A DNA stretch of 64,000 nucleotides from DASWOJ01 sp964242415 (GCA_964242415.1 CAXTAT010000002.1:1-64000); one strand, 5' to 3'; counted from the first letter of the stretch, positions 14,238 to 23,396 are shown. Program-made: numbers and translations. Notes: generated from the sequence alone by a model not told the origin.

Positions 14238-15023
14238 TTGCCCGCGCTGAACCCCCCTGCCCTGCCCGCGCGCCAGACCGTTCAGGTCAAGTTCTCCGTC
14301 CTGTTGCAGGAGGGTCCGGGCGAGGAGGCGGCGTTGCGCGCCCTGGTGGCGGAGGCGGGACCGGACGCCCGGGTGATCCGTGTGGGTAACCCGCTGCGCG
14401 CGCCGCTGACCATCGAGCGCATCCTGATCCAAACTGGCCTGGTCGAGGCCGGGCTGCTGACCGATGAGGAGGCCGACCAGGCCATGCAGCAGCTTCTCCT
14501 CCAGGATGACGGCGAGCAGACGCTGCTGGTCATCGGGCAGGCGGAGACGCTGAGCCCTGCGGCGCTGCAAGCACTGGCCCGCCTGGCGCCGGCCTACCGA
14601 TCCGCCAGCCAGGCTGCGCTGCTGCGGATCGTCTTTGTGGCGGAGCCGGCCTTTGCCGGGCTGGTGCTCGCCACCCCGGATACGGAGCTGATCCGCGATG
14701 CCCTGCCGGAGCCGCCGGCGGCCGTTTCCCTGGTGGATGTACAAGCGGTGGCGCCGGACGTGGATGAGCGGCCGTCCGCGACCGCGCCGCCCTCGTCCCC
14801 GCTTGGGAGGCCCAGCGTTCCGGTTGAAGCTCCGGCCGAGCCGGCAAGCTGGTTCCAGGTGCTGAGCACCGGCACGGAGACCGTGCCGCCAATGCAGCAG
14901 GCTCCGGCGCCCGTCCCTAGCCCGGCACGGCCGCGCCCGTGGCAGGTGTTCTGGCTCCTGCTGCTGTTCTTTTTGGCCGGCGCTGGGCTGATGCTGGCGG
15001 CGGCCGTCCTGCTCCATCGCTGA
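14238..15023 (+). CDS. Uncharacterised membrane-anchored protein, 261 aa
   Basis: Not recognised with confidence. Residues about 15-150 look like an alpha/beta domain with a strand-helix pattern reminiscent of ExeA/GspA-type ATPases (LLVIGQAETLSPAALQALAR), but no Walker A motif is visible. A Pro/Ser/Ala-rich linker follows and then one C-terminal membrane helix (WQVFWLLLLFFLAGAGLMLA). The start is uncertain. The TTG at 14238 has GAGGG nine bases upstream, and no ATG fits. It could anchor a cell-envelope assembly to the inner membrane. Confidence 0.55.
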   Translation: MPALNPPALPARQTVQVKFSVLLQEGPGEEAALRALVAEAGPDARVIRVGNPLRAPLTIERILIQTGLVEAGLLTDEEADQAMQQLLLQDDGEQTLLVIGQAETLSPAALQALARLAPAYRSASQAALLRIVFVAEPAFAGLVLATPDTELIRDALPEPPAAVSLVDVQAVAPDVDERPSATAPPSSPLGRPSVPVEAPAEPASWFQVLSTGTETVPPMQQAPAPVPSPARPRPWQVFWLLLLFFLAGAGLMLAAAVLLHR

Positions 15024-15141
15024 CCCGGACGGACTGTCGCCCCAAACGGATTGTGGCGGCAAGGCTGCGGCGGCAACTTCGCAACGAGCCATCCGTGCCC
15101 GGCCCTGACCTGCTGCGATGGTGGACGGCCTGCGGGGCTTG

Positions 15142-15224
15142 GGGCATGTTTGGTGCGAGTAAAGACATCAAACCTACTCCAGGCTTTGTTTTTGCGAGCA
15201 TGTTCGGCTCGATCGCGGATCAAG
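15142..15224 (-). repeat. Dispersed element B, copy 1 (degenerate)
   Basis: Reverse-complement homologue of 24889-24990. It shares GAGCCGAACA, CTCGCAAAAA(C/T)AAAGC and the CACCA(A/G)ACATGC end. The internal hairpin seen in copy 2 is shortened here. Confidence 0.65.
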
Positions 15225-15361
15225 GCAGCCCGGCATCGGCGCGGCCACCCAAGTGTCCGGTGGCGTCCATGTCATCCCCGGGCACCGGCCAGCACTGCAG
15301 TCGGCCTCGGGACGGGTGGACCTGGAACCAGACCGCGCCGCAGCGGAGCAGCCTGTTGGCG

Positions 15362-15853
15362 TCAGGCCGCCACCTCCACCTCCGTCAGGCCCGCCGCCAG
15401 CAACGCCGCCAGGTCCGCACGGGCCACGGCGATGCAGCCCTCGGTCGGGGCGTAGTCCGGCCGGGCCAGGTGCAGGAAGATGGCGCTGCCAAGGTTCCGC
15501 ACCGCCGGCGCATCGTTCCAGCCGAGCACGCCGATGATGTCATACACCTCATCTGTCCGCCACAGCGCCTCGTGCCGGCCGGCATAGGGCAGGCGGACGG
15601 GATGGTTATAGGCGACGTCCCAGGGGTCGTCGCACCAGCCGTCATGCGGCGCCAGCGGCGATACCGGGACCGAGGCGCGGGGCCGGGCAACCCGGTCGGC
15701 CCGATACAGCACCCGGCGCAGCGGCAGCAGCCCGGCCGGGGTCGCGCCGTCGCCCTCCTGTTTCTGCGCCCGTATGCCGCCATGGCCCAGCGCCGCCCGC
15801 ACCCGCAGCCCGCTCATGGTCACCATGCCGTCCAGCCCGACCGTTGCCCTCAT
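15362..15853 (-). CDS. L,D-transpeptidase-like (YkuD-type) protein
   Basis: 163 aa. The C-terminal part IFLHLARPDYAPTEGCIAV carries the His (H128) and catalytic Cys (C140, in TEGC) of the YkuD family, with the earlier GATPAG and NHPVRLPY segments typical of the short YbiS/ErfK-like proteins of alphaproteobacteria. No signal peptide is visible at the ATG at 15853, so export would need another start or it acts in the cytoplasm; the family in this clade is often annotated without a leader. The longer frame upstream runs through a 16-bp tandem repeat and is not credible as protein. Confidence 0.8.
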   Translation of the reverse strand: MRATVGLDGMVTMSGLRVRAALGHGGIRAQKQEGDGATPAGLLPLRRVLYRADRVARPRASVPVSPLAPHDGWCDDPWDVAYNHPVRLPYAGRHEALWRTDEVYDIIGVLGWNDAPAVRNLGSAIFLHLARPDYAPTEGCIAVARADLAALLAAGLTEVEVAA

Positions 15854-15886
15854 GCCAACCCCCTTATTGAACGCCCGGCTGTTGCG

Positions 15887-15918
15887 CCACTCCTGCGGCG
15901 CCCCACTCCTGCGGCGCC
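15887..15918. repeat. 16-bp perfect tandem repeat (2 copies)
   Basis: CCACTCCTGCGGCGCC at 15887-15902 and 15903-15918, upstream of the L,D-transpeptidase-like gene. Probably replication slippage. Confidence 0.9.
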
Positions 15919-16069
15919 ATGACGCGGGCGGCAAGGCTGCGGGCTAGGCCGGCAAGGGGGCGGAGCCGGCTACAGGAACTCCGGCAGCGCGGCGGCCCGT
16001 GCGGTCAGGACGTGGCAATGCCCATGCCAGCCGCCCCAGCCCTGGCCATCCACCCCTAACCAGGCTGAC

Positions 16070-17248
16070 CTATTCCAGCAGATGCCCGAACCGCCGCGCC
16101 TTGGTGGCGAGGTAGTGGTCATCCACCCCGTTGGCCGGCACCACCAGCGGCTCCCGCCCGGTGATCTCCACGCCGCAGGCCGCCAGGGCCGCCAGCTTGT
16201 CGGGGTTGTTGGTCAGCAGGCGCACCCGCGGGATGCCCAGCCCCTGCAGCATCGTGGCGGCGATCAGGAAGTTGCGCTCATCGGCGTTCCAGCCCAGCGC
16301 CCGATTGGCGTCCAGGGTGTCCAGCCCGTGGTCCTGCAGCATGTAGGCGCGCAGCTTGCCCGACAGCCCGATGCCGCGCCCCTCCTGCGCCAGGTAAAGC
16401 AGCACGCCGCGCCCCTCCGCCGCCATGCGTTGCAATGCCATGTGCAACTGCGGGCCGCAGTCGCAGCGCAGGCTGCCCAGCAGGTCGCCGGTGAAGCATT
16501 CGGAATGCACCCGGCATAGCGGCGCCCTGGTGTCCCCGTTCCCGGAGGTGGCATCCTCGGGCGTGCCGACCAGGATAGCCAGGTGCTCGATCCCGGCGTC
16601 GGGCGCGCGAAAGGCCACCACGCGGGCGTCTGGCGCATCCTGCAGCGGCACCCGCGCCTCCGCCACCCGGAGCAGCCCCTTGGACGCCGCGTCGGGATGC
16701 GCGAGCACGTCGGCGGCGGGGACGGCCAGCAATCCCAGCCGGGCCGCCTGGGCGCCGGCATCGGGCCGCACCGCGGCGACCAGCGCCGCCGGCAGCAGCC
16801 GGGCCAGCTTCAACAGGGCCAGCGCCGCTCCGGCCAGGGCCGGGAGGGCCGCAGGCTCCGGCGGGTCGGCCAGCAACTGATCTGCTGTCGGGTCAGCCAT
16901 GCCGCGCAGCACCGCCGCGTCGGTCAACGCCCCGGTCCGCAGGGCGATGGCCGGCGCGTCGGGCGGCACCGGACGGCGCAGCAGGGCCGCCGCACGCACC
17001 GGCGCCAGCAGCAGCACCGGCGGACCCGCGGCCAGCCCGGTCAGCTCCGCCACGCCCCGCGCGCCGGTGGTGTCGGCCGCCAGCACCACCAGGTCGGGCT
17101 GGTCCGGATCGCCCTGCAGCAGCACCGGAGTGCCGCGGCGCAGGTCGGCCAGCGCGCGGTGCACGGCGCGCAGCCGCAAGATGCCGGGGTCAGCCGTCAA
17201 GTCATGCGAGGGGAGAGCGGAGGGGTGCAGGTTGTCGTGGGCAGACAT
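16070..17248 (-). CDS. ribA: GTP cyclohydrolase II (riboflavin biosynthesis)
   Basis: About 392 aa. The C-terminal half is a complete GTP cyclohydrolase II. It has the zinc site ECFTGDLLGSLRCDCG, the catalytic QEGRGIGL region, and NNPDKLAAL. It converts GTP to the pyrimidine precursor of riboflavin. The N-terminal 190 residues sit where RibBA enzymes carry DHBP synthase, but they lack that domain's acidic catalytic motifs and are Ala/Leu-rich, so the first activity is probably lost and must be supplied elsewhere. This degenerate layout is known in Rhodospirillales. The start could be ATG 17248 or GTG 17257. No other rib genes are adjacent. Confidence 0.92.
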   Translation of the reverse strand: MSAHDNLHPSALPSHDLTADPGILRLRAVHRALADLRRGTPVLLQGDPDQPDLVVLAADTTGARGVAELTGLAAGPPVLLLAPVRAAALLRRPVPPDAPAIALRTGALTDAAVLRGMADPTADQLLADPPEPAALPALAGAALALLKLARLLPAALVAAVRPDAGAQAARLGLLAVPAADVLAHPDAASKGLLRVAEARVPLQDAPDARVVAFRAPDAGIEHLAILVGTPEDATSGNGDTRAPLCRVHSECFTGDLLGSLRCDCGPQLHMALQRMAAEGRGVLLYLAQEGRGIGLSGKLRAYMLQDHGLDTLDANRALGWNADERNFLIAATMLQGLGIPRVRLLTNNPDKLAALAACGVEITGREPLVVPANGVDDHYLATKARRFGHLLE

Positions 17249-17541
17249 GGGGAGCACGGGTACAGCAATCCGGGGAACGATCCCAGCGGGGGATATGGCG
17301 TTGCTGCCCCGTATAGCCCCAGATGATCACTGCTCAACAAAGCTCGTGTAACAAAAACTCACGCGGCTGTGTGCAACTTGCGCCGGTCGTGGGGTGTTTG
17401 GAACAGTGCTGTCAATCGAGGGTCAACTCCTGCTACGGTAACGTTTCAGGGCATCACAGCTTTGTGCGCGGCTTTCCACGATGTTTCACAGACGAAACGC
17501 CCCGCTCCCGGTCCACGGCGCGGCTTAGATGAGGTTGCCGA

Positions 17542-18270
17542 ATGACGGCTGAGCGTCCCATCCTGATTGTTGACGACGATGCGACCCTGCGGGAGACCCT
17601 GGTTGAGCAGTTGCAGCTTGACGGGGAGTTCCAGGCCACCGAGGCCGCCACGATCTCCGAGGCCGAGGCGAAGGTCACGGCGCGTGACGCCCGCTTCGAC
17701 GCGCTGATCCTCGACGTGACCCTGCCGGACGGCGATGGGCGCGACCTCTGCGCCTCGCTTCGCAAGCAGGGCCTGCGGATGCCGATCATCATGCTGACCG
17801 GCTCCGACGAGGAGGCGGACGTGGTGCGCGGGCTGGACGCCGGGGCGAACGACTACATCGCCAAGCCGTTCCGCCTGGCCGAGCTGCTGGCCCGGTTGCG
17901 CGCGCAGATGCGTATCTTCGAGAACAGCGAGGACGCGGTTTTCACCATCGGCCCCTACACCTTCCGCCCCAGCGCCAAGCTGCTGCAGGAGCCCGTGAAG
18001 AACCGCCGCATCCGGCTGACGGAGAAGGAGGCGGCGATCCTCAAGTTCCTGTATCGCGCCGGCACCCGTCCGGTGGCGCGCCAGGTGTTGCTGAACGAGG
18101 TCTGGGGCTACAACGCCGCCGTCACCACGCATACGCTGGAGACCCATATCTACCGGCTGCGCCAGAAGATCGAGCCGGACCCCGGCAACGCCCGCCTGCT
18201 GGTGACCGAGGGCGGCGGCTATCGGCTGGACCCGTTGGGCGTGCTGCCCGTCGTCGCCGCGTCGGCCTGA
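17542..18270 (+). CDS. OmpR-family response regulator
   Basis: 242 aa. Receiver: D11-D13 acidic pocket, phospho-acceptor D58 in LILDVTLPDGDG, T86, and K108 in AKPF. Winged helix about residues 150-235 with THTLETHIYRLRQKIEPDP and the wing LLVTEGGGYRL. No kinase gene is adjacent, so it is an orphan in this window. Its output domain is very close to the truncated regulator at 2-259. The gap upstream (17258-17541) shows no other gene. A composite palindromic repeat begins ten bases after the stop and may end transcription. Confidence 0.92.
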   Translation: MTAERPILIVDDDATLRETLVEQLQLDGEFQATEAATISEAEAKVTARDARFDALILDVTLPDGDGRDLCASLRKQGLRMPIIMLTGSDEEADVVRGLDAGANDYIAKPFRLAELLARLRAQMRIFENSEDAVFTIGPYTFRPSAKLLQEPVKNRRIRLTEKEAAILKFLYRAGTRPVARQVLLNEVWGYNAAVTTHTLETHIYRLRQKIEPDPGNARLLVTEGGGYRLDPLGVLPVVAASA

Positions 18271-18279
18271 AGCTGCCTG

Positions 18280-18431
18280 CTCCCTCTCCCTCCGGGAGAG
18301 GACCGGGGTGAGGGAGTCTTGCTTGCAAGCGCGTCGTCCGACGCCGGAGGAACCGGGCTGCCCGGGTCGGTAGGTTCGCGCTGTACGACCCCCTCACCCC
18401 GGCCCTCTCCCAAAGGGGGAGAGGGAGAAGG
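18280..18431. repeat. Composite palindromic repeat C (paired, about 150 bp)
   Basis: An outer arm CTCCCTCCGGGAGAGG/ACCGGGGTGAGGG at the left and its inverted counterpart CCCTCACCCCGGCCCTCTCC at the right. The arms are themselves hairpins. The interior shares GAGTCTTGCTTGC and GGAACCGGGCTGCC with the copy at 35119-35280. Confidence 0.8.
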
Positions 18432-18526
18432 CAAGTATTCCGTAAACCAGTATCTAACTTAACAAGACGTTACTTCGGTCCTACCCCCACGCATTATGGC
18501 CAGCGGTTCAGGGGTTGGCGCCATCC

Positions 18527-20128
18527 ATGGCAACGAAGTATTGGGTCGGCGGCGTCGCCACCTGGGAAACTAACCTCGGCTGGTCGCCTCCAGGCCAGCC
18601 CGGCTCCGGCGATGATGTGGTGATCGGCGGCCAGCCCGGCACCTCCTCCGTCACGCTGTCCAACGACGCGGCTGTCAACTCCTTGGTGCTGACCGGCGTG
18701 GGAACCCTGCTGCAGTTCAGCGGCAGCAGCCTGACGGCCACCCATGGCATCACGCTGAACCAGGGCACCACGCTGCAGGTCGCCGCCTCCAGCAGCCTGC
18801 TGAACACCACGCTGACCCTGGCCGGCGGCACCGTCCAGGGCGCGATCCTGGACGGCGTCGTGGTGCGCGGCACCCTGGACGCCGCCCAATATGGCACTCT
18901 GCGGGTGGCCGACACTGTGACCTTGGCGCCGCCGACGGGTCAGGCCGGGCTATTGCTGACCGGGGCCGGCGCGGCGCTGTTCGCCTATGACGCGGCCACC
19001 CTGGACGGCGGCATCATCCTGGCGGGGTCGGCGCAGTCGGGCAACGCAGCCAGCCTGAACGCCACCTCCCGCTCGCTGCAACTTGGACCGGCGGCGACGC
19101 TGGACGTGATCGGTGCGCTGATCATCGCCCAGGGCAGCCAGGGCGGCGCCGGGTTCACCAACCAGGGGGTGATCAACATCGCGCCGGGCGGCAGCCTGTC
19201 CGCGCCGGTCGCCTTCGCCGGGTCAGGCAGCGTCCGCGTGCTGGGCGGCACCCTGCGGACCCAGGTGCTGGCCGGCCCTGCCGCCTTCGATGACGGGGCC
19301 GGCACCATCCGGTTGACCAGCCTGCTCGGACCCAGCGCGGTGCCCACGGCCCTGACGGGCTTCCGCAACGGGGACACGCTGGACCTGACTGGGCTGGCCT
19401 GGGGTGGCGACGTGACGGCCGCCATGCAGGGTGGCGTGCTGCAGGTCAGCAAGGGCAACACGGTGCAGGCGGCCTTTCGCCTGACCGACGCGCAGCCGGG
19501 CCAAGTGGTGGCGGTGCAGCAGGACGCTGGGTTCGGCACCCTGGTGACCACCACCGCGCAACCCTTGGCGCCGCTGGCCTTCACCGACCAGACGCTGGGC
19601 GCCAGCGGGTCGCACAGCATGGACCCAATCGGGGCCGGGGCGCCCAGCTACTTGCAGTGGCAATACATCGAGACCGGCGGCGACACCGTCGCCATGGCCG
19701 CCGCGGCGCCCAACGTGTTCATCCACGCCGGCAGCGGCAGCAAGGCGATCACCGTCACCAGCGGACAGAACGTGGTGGACGGCGGCACCGGCAGCGCCTT
19801 CCTGACGGGTGGCAGCGGCAGCGACACCTTTTTCGTCGATGTGCGCGGGGGCGGAACGGTATGGGACACGCTGAGCAACTTCCATGCGGGCGAAGCGGTC
19901 ACGGTTTGGGGATACCAGGCCTCTACGGGCACGATGCAGTGGGATGGCGTGGACGGTGCGGCTGGGCACCAGGGTGCAACCTTGGGGCTTAGCCTGGCGG
20001 GCAACGGCACGACGGATGCCCGCGTCAGCTTCGACGGGATCAGCCCGGATCGTGCGGCGGGCCTGCAGACCTCGACCGGAACGGTGGGGGGGCTGGCGTA
20101 TCTTTACATCTACAATCCTGGTGTCTGA
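18527..20128 (+). CDS. Secreted beta-repeat protein with RTX-like C-terminal motif
   Basis: 533 aa without Cys. It starts MATKYWVGGVATWETNLGW. Residues 20-330 are a long series of short Gly/Thr/Val-rich strands (TLDAAQYGTLRV, GTLRTQVLAGP) typical of a right-handed beta-helix in adhesins and pectate-lyase-like proteins. Near residue 430 the pattern GGTGSAFLTGGSGSDTFFVD resembles hemolysin-type calcium-binding repeats, consistent with type I secretion; there is no N-terminal signal peptide. Transporter genes are not nearby. The start ATG is chosen over an in-frame TTG four codons upstream. Likely a surface or extracellular protein; ligand unknown. Confidence 0.7.
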   Translation: MATKYWVGGVATWETNLGWSPPGQPGSGDDVVIGGQPGTSSVTLSNDAAVNSLVLTGVGTLLQFSGSSLTATHGITLNQGTTLQVAASSSLLNTTLTLAGGTVQGAILDGVVVRGTLDAAQYGTLRVADTVTLAPPTGQAGLLLTGAGAALFAYDAATLDGGIILAGSAQSGNAASLNATSRSLQLGPAATLDVIGALIIAQGSQGGAGFTNQGVINIAPGGSLSAPVAFAGSGSVRVLGGTLRTQVLAGPAAFDDGAGTIRLTSLLGPSAVPTALTGFRNGDTLDLTGLAWGGDVTAAMQGGVLQVSKGNTVQAAFRLTDAQPGQVVAVQQDAGFGTLVTTTAQPLAPLAFTDQTLGASGSHSMDPIGAGAPSYLQWQYIETGGDTVAMAAAAPNVFIHAGSGSKAITVTSGQNVVDGGTGSAFLTGGSGSDTFFVDVRGGGTVWDTLSNFHAGEAVTVWGYQASTGTMQWDGVDGAAGHQGATLGLSLAGNGTTDARVSFDGISPDRAAGLQTSTGTVGGLAYLYIYNPGV

Positions 20129-20161
20129 GGCGCGGCAATCGCACGGGAGACGGCGCTGATC

Positions 20162-20200
20162 GCTGCTCCCTTTCGCTCCGGGACAGGGTTGGGGTGAGGG
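20162..20200. repeat. Degenerate single arm of palindromic repeat C
   Basis: GCTCCCTTTCGCTCCGGGAC followed by AGGGTTGGGGTGAGGG, a weakened version of the left arm seen at 18280. Located just after the beta-repeat protein gene and may serve as terminator. Confidence 0.6.
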
Positions 20201-20254
20201 AGGCGGCAAGCGCCGGCCCCCGCGATGTTCGTGGGGGCCTTGGCGGGGCGGGTC

Positions 20255-21061
20255 CTAGCGCCGGGCGACCGGAACCCGGCGGCGGGCAGCCCATCCCGCA
20301 AGGCCGGTGCCAAGCAGCAAGACCGCCCAACTTGCGGGCTCGGGGACTTGGACGACCGAGACACCGTCAAGCAGCGAGAATGGCGGCTGGCCGCCCGGGG
20401 TGCCGACGGCCAGGAAGGACAGCGCCGCGGTCGTGCTGTTGACCACGAACGAGAAGGTCTGCTGCATCCATCCAGTGAAGCCGTGGATGGCGTCCTTCGC
20501 CACCACCGTTGCCTGGGTCAGGTCGTTGCCGAAGCCGACGATCCACTGCTCGGTCGTTGCGCTGTTGTAGTTAGCCCCATACTGTTGCGCGCCGGCCCAG
20601 TAAAACGACACGACCGCCGTGCTACCCGGGCTGAGGCCGCTGATGGTCTGGGTGATGGCGGCGACCTGGTAGGCTCCGTCGGCGGCGATATAGTTGCCGC
20701 CGTCAGGGCTGGGGCCTAGCCCGTTGGCTGATCCGTTGCCGGGTCCCCATAGGCTGAGATTGCCAGACGCGCCTGTCGCCCCTGAAGTGTCGGCCGTGCC
20801 AGGCAGGAACACGAAGTTGTAGCCGCTGGTGCTCCAGTTGGCGACCGTCTGATAGGGGGTGCCGGTCTGGCTAGCGTAGCCAGTGCCGAACTGCTCAGAC
20901 GCTTGGGTTTGCAGCGTTTCGAAGCTGCCGTTCATCACCAGGCTGGTCGCCTGCGATGGGCCTGTTGCGCCAAGGGTGAGCAAGGCCGCGGCAAGCCCAA
21001 GTGTTCCAAGTGTGGAGAGCCGGGGCTGCGTGGCCGGGGCGGTTGGGGAACAGGGTGCCAT
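20255..21061 (-). CDS. PEP-CTERM sorting-domain exported protein
   Basis: 268 aa. The signal peptide is near the N-terminus (LSTLGTLGLAAALLTLGA, ending SQA). The mature part is a beta-sandwich-like extracellular domain rich in Ser, Thr and Gly (SLVMNGSFETLQTQ onward). The C-terminal tripartite sorting signal is VPEPASWAVLLLGTGLAGW followed by AARRR. Such proteins are processed by an exosortase and delivered to the exopolysaccharide matrix, so the genome should encode EpsH/exosortase; none is in the window. A decayed relative of its C-terminal part lies just upstream at 21323-21475. Confidence 0.9.
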   Translation of the reverse strand: MAPCSPTAPATQPRLSTLGTLGLAAALLTLGATGPSQATSLVMNGSFETLQTQASEQFGTGYASQTGTPYQTVANWSTSGYNFVFLPGTADTSGATGASGNLSLWGPGNGSANGLGPSPDGGNYIAADGAYQVAAITQTISGLSPGSTAVVSFYWAGAQQYGANYNSATTEQWIVGFGNDLTQATVVAKDAIHGFTGWMQQTFSFVVNSTTAALSFLAVGTPGGQPPFSLLDGVSVVQVPEPASWAVLLLGTGLAGWAARRRVPVARR

Positions 21062-21322
21062 GGTGATGCCTTTCGTGACAAAGACGGACGGCTGGCTTTC
21101 CGCCTGTGCCGGCTGGGGATGTCGGGGACTGCAATTGCCGTCCTTCATCACAGCAAAACCAGGTTGCATCAAGTTTTTATACGATGCCCAAAATTAAGAA
21201 ATGTTTGCCCGGGCACGCCGGCTGGAAGTGTTCAAGGTGATGCCTTCAGCCGGTACGAGCGCCGAGTTCGGGATGCTCAGCGGCGGGCGGCGAAGCGGCT
21301 CATGGTGTGGCCAGCGGTCAGG

Positions 21323-21475
21323 TCACCGATCCGGCACGGGAACGACGGTGATCCCGTCGCGCAAGGAGAACGGCGACTCCCCGTCCGGTGTGCCGCGGGA
21401 CGGGAACGGCAGCACCTCGCATGTGCTGGTAACGGCGAACTGTAGCGTCTGCCGCTGCCAACCGGTGAAGCCATG
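21323..21475 (-). pseudogene. Decayed C-terminal fragment of a PEP-CTERM-type paralogue
   Basis: In one minus-strand frame this reads HGFTGWQRQTLQFAV, then RGTPDGESPFSLRDGITVV and VPD before a stop. It matches HGFTGWMQQTFSFVV, VGTPGGQPPFSLLDGVSVV and VPEP in the neighbouring PEP-CTERM protein. The upstream body and the membrane-sorting helix are missing. It looks like the remains of a tandem duplicate. Confidence 0.65.
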
Positions 21476-21506
21476 GCTTGTTCAAGGACCGGGTGCGGGG
21501 AGGCCG

Positions 21507-21965
21507 TCAACCCCGGGGACGTTCCAGTTCCGCTGCAAGGTCCGCCAACCGGTCCGCATCGGCGCACGCCAGCAGCACGCCGGTGAAGCCGCCCTGGCTG
21601 CCCACCACGAACAGGGTGCCCGGCATCCGCCCTTCCGGCGCATCCGCCCCGCCAAGCTCCGCGGCATCGGGCATGCCTCGCAGCCTGTCGAGCACCGGGG
21701 CCAGGTCGGCGGCCTCGCCGAACAGGAAGCGGTGCGCCGGCCACTCCGCGCCGTCGTGGTGCCCGGCTCCCGCCTGTCCTGATCCCGCCTGTCCTGATCC
21801 AGGTCGTCCGGGCGCCGGGTCCGGCAAGGCCAGCGCTGCAAGCTCCTCCCGGCTGGTCAGGTCGTGGAACAGCGCGAGCGCCGCCGCCCGGGCCGGCGCG
21901 GGCAGGCCTCCGGCGTCAGCCAGGGCCTCGATCTCGATGGGGGACGCGGCGGACAGGGCTGGCAT
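21507..21965 (-). CDS. Hypothetical protein, 152 aa
   Basis: The start ATG at 21965 is chosen because AGGAAG lies eight bases upstream. The protein is Ala/Leu/Pro-rich with a C-terminal domain (GTLFVVGSQGGFTGVLLACADADRLADL) that looks alpha/beta. The middle has a direct repeat GSGQAGSGQAG encoded by a short tandem DNA repeat. No signal peptide, no known family. Confidence 0.55.
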   Translation of the reverse strand: MPALSAASPIEIEALADAGGLPAPARAAALALFHDLTSREELAALALPDPAPGRPGSGQAGSGQAGAGHHDGAEWPAHRFLFGEAADLAPVLDRLRGMPDAAELGGADAPEGRMPGTLFVVGSQGGFTGVLLACADADRLADLAAELERPRG

Positions 21966-22056
21966 AACGCGGCTTCCTTGCATGAACGCAAGCCTAGCGG
22001 CTGGCGGCGGCAAGGGTTCCGAGGAAGCCAACGCCTCGCTGCGCCGTTAGGCCCGG

Positions 22057-23256
22057 ATGTCGCAACCCATCGCCGTCGTTTTCGCCGTCATCCTGCTGGT
22101 CGTCGTTATGCAGGACGCGTTCGAGGTCATGCTGCTGCCGCGCCGCGTGCGGCGCCGCTTCCGCCTCACGCGGCTGTATTTCCGTGCGGCCTGGGCGGTG
22201 TGGGGCCGCCTGGCCAGGGTCATTCCAGACCAGTCGCTGCGGGAACACCTGCTCAGCCTGTTCGGCCCGCTGTCGATGCTGCTGTTGTTCGCGCTCTGGG
22301 CGGGCGGCCTGATCGTCGGCTTCGGCACGCTGGAATGGGCGACGCAGGGCGGCGGCGTCTCCCCCTTCACCGAGCAGGCCTACATGAGCGGCGTCACATT
22401 CTTCACCCTCGGCTATGGCGACGTGGTGCCGCACAGCGGCGTGGGGCGGCTGATGGCGGTGCTGGAGGCCGGGATGGGCATCGGCTTCATCGCCGTCGTG
22501 ATCGGCTACCTGCCGGTGCTGTATCAACTGTTTTCCCGGCGGGAGGCGCATGTGCTGCAGCTTGACGCCCGCGCCGGTTCGCCGCCGACCGCGGGCACGC
22601 TGCTGTGCCGCCATGCCGAGGGCGCCGGCATGGCCCGGCTAGACGATCTGCTGCATGAATGGGAGGCGTGGGGGTCGGAGTTGCTGGAGAGCCACCTGTC
22701 GTACCCGATGCTGGCCTACTACCGGTCGCAGCACGACAACCAGAGCTGGCTGGCGGCGCTGGCGGCGGTGATGGACGCCTGCGCGCTGATCCTGGTCGGG
22801 GTGGAGGGGCTGCCGCCGCTGCAGGCCCGCATGACCTTCAGCATGACCCGGCAGGTGCTAGTGGAGATGGCACTGTCCTTCGGCATCGAGCCGTCCCGCT
22901 ACGACGGCGGGGACCGGCTGCCGACGGCGGCATGGGACAGCCTGCTTGCGGCGTTCCGGGAGAATGGGGTGCAGTGGACGGAGGACGCCGGCGTGCGCGA
23001 GACCTTGGCTGCATTGCGCGCCACTTATGAGCCGTTGCTGGACGGCCTGGCCCGCAAGCTGCTGCTCCCGGTGCCGGGCTGGATGCCGGAGGGGGCGGTC
23101 ACCGACCATTGGGCGCGCGGACCCCGCGGGTTGATTGCCTCTCGGCTCGTGGCGGAGCTGGCGGACCGGGCGACGGCGAAGGCTGCCGTGCCGGCGCATG
23201 CGGGGCCAGTTGGCCCGCTTTGGCGGCGGCTGCGGCGGCGGCTGGGCGACGATTGA
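22057..23256 (+). CDS. Potassium channel family protein
   Basis: 399 aa. An N-terminal helix (residues 5-25), a hydrophobic segment (70-90), a pore loop with the potassium selectivity motif TLGYGD (117-122) and a last membrane helix (about 132-157) give the two-transmembrane pore layout. The cytoplasmic C-terminal 240 residues are helical and do not match the RCK/KTN nucleotide-binding domain, so gating is probably different from that of Trk or Kch systems. It may set membrane potential or turgor. The short charged leader is consistent with the annotated ATG. Confidence 0.85.
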   Translation: MSQPIAVVFAVILLVVVMQDAFEVMLLPRRVRRRFRLTRLYFRAAWAVWGRLARVIPDQSLREHLLSLFGPLSMLLLFALWAGGLIVGFGTLEWATQGGGVSPFTEQAYMSGVTFFTLGYGDVVPHSGVGRLMAVLEAGMGIGFIAVVIGYLPVLYQLFSRREAHVLQLDARAGSPPTAGTLLCRHAEGAGMARLDDLLHEWEAWGSELLESHLSYPMLAYYRSQHDNQSWLAALAAVMDACALILVGVEGLPPLQARMTFSMTRQVLVEMALSFGIEPSRYDGGDRLPTAAWDSLLAAFRENGVQWTEDAGVRETLAALRATYEPLLDGLARKLLLPVPGWMPEGAVTDHWARGPRGLIASRLVAELADRATAKAAVPAHAGPVGPLWRRLRRRLGDD

Positions 23257-23303
23257 CGCCAACGGCCCCTTGGTGCGACCCGTATCGCATCAGGTTTGCC
23301 GCC

Positions 23304-23396
23304 GTCATTACAGACCATGACTGCGGCGTGGCACTCCGGCAGGGGAGCGTCACCTATACCCTCCCGATTGCCACGCCGGGGCCGGCTCGCAATGAC
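23304..23396. repeat. Dispersed element A, copy 1
   Basis: Begins GTCATTACAGA and ends GCTCGCAATGAC, with an ATTGCCACGCC core near the right end. Ends match the copies at 27378, 52562 and 63589. Intergenic between two convergent genes. Confidence 0.6.
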
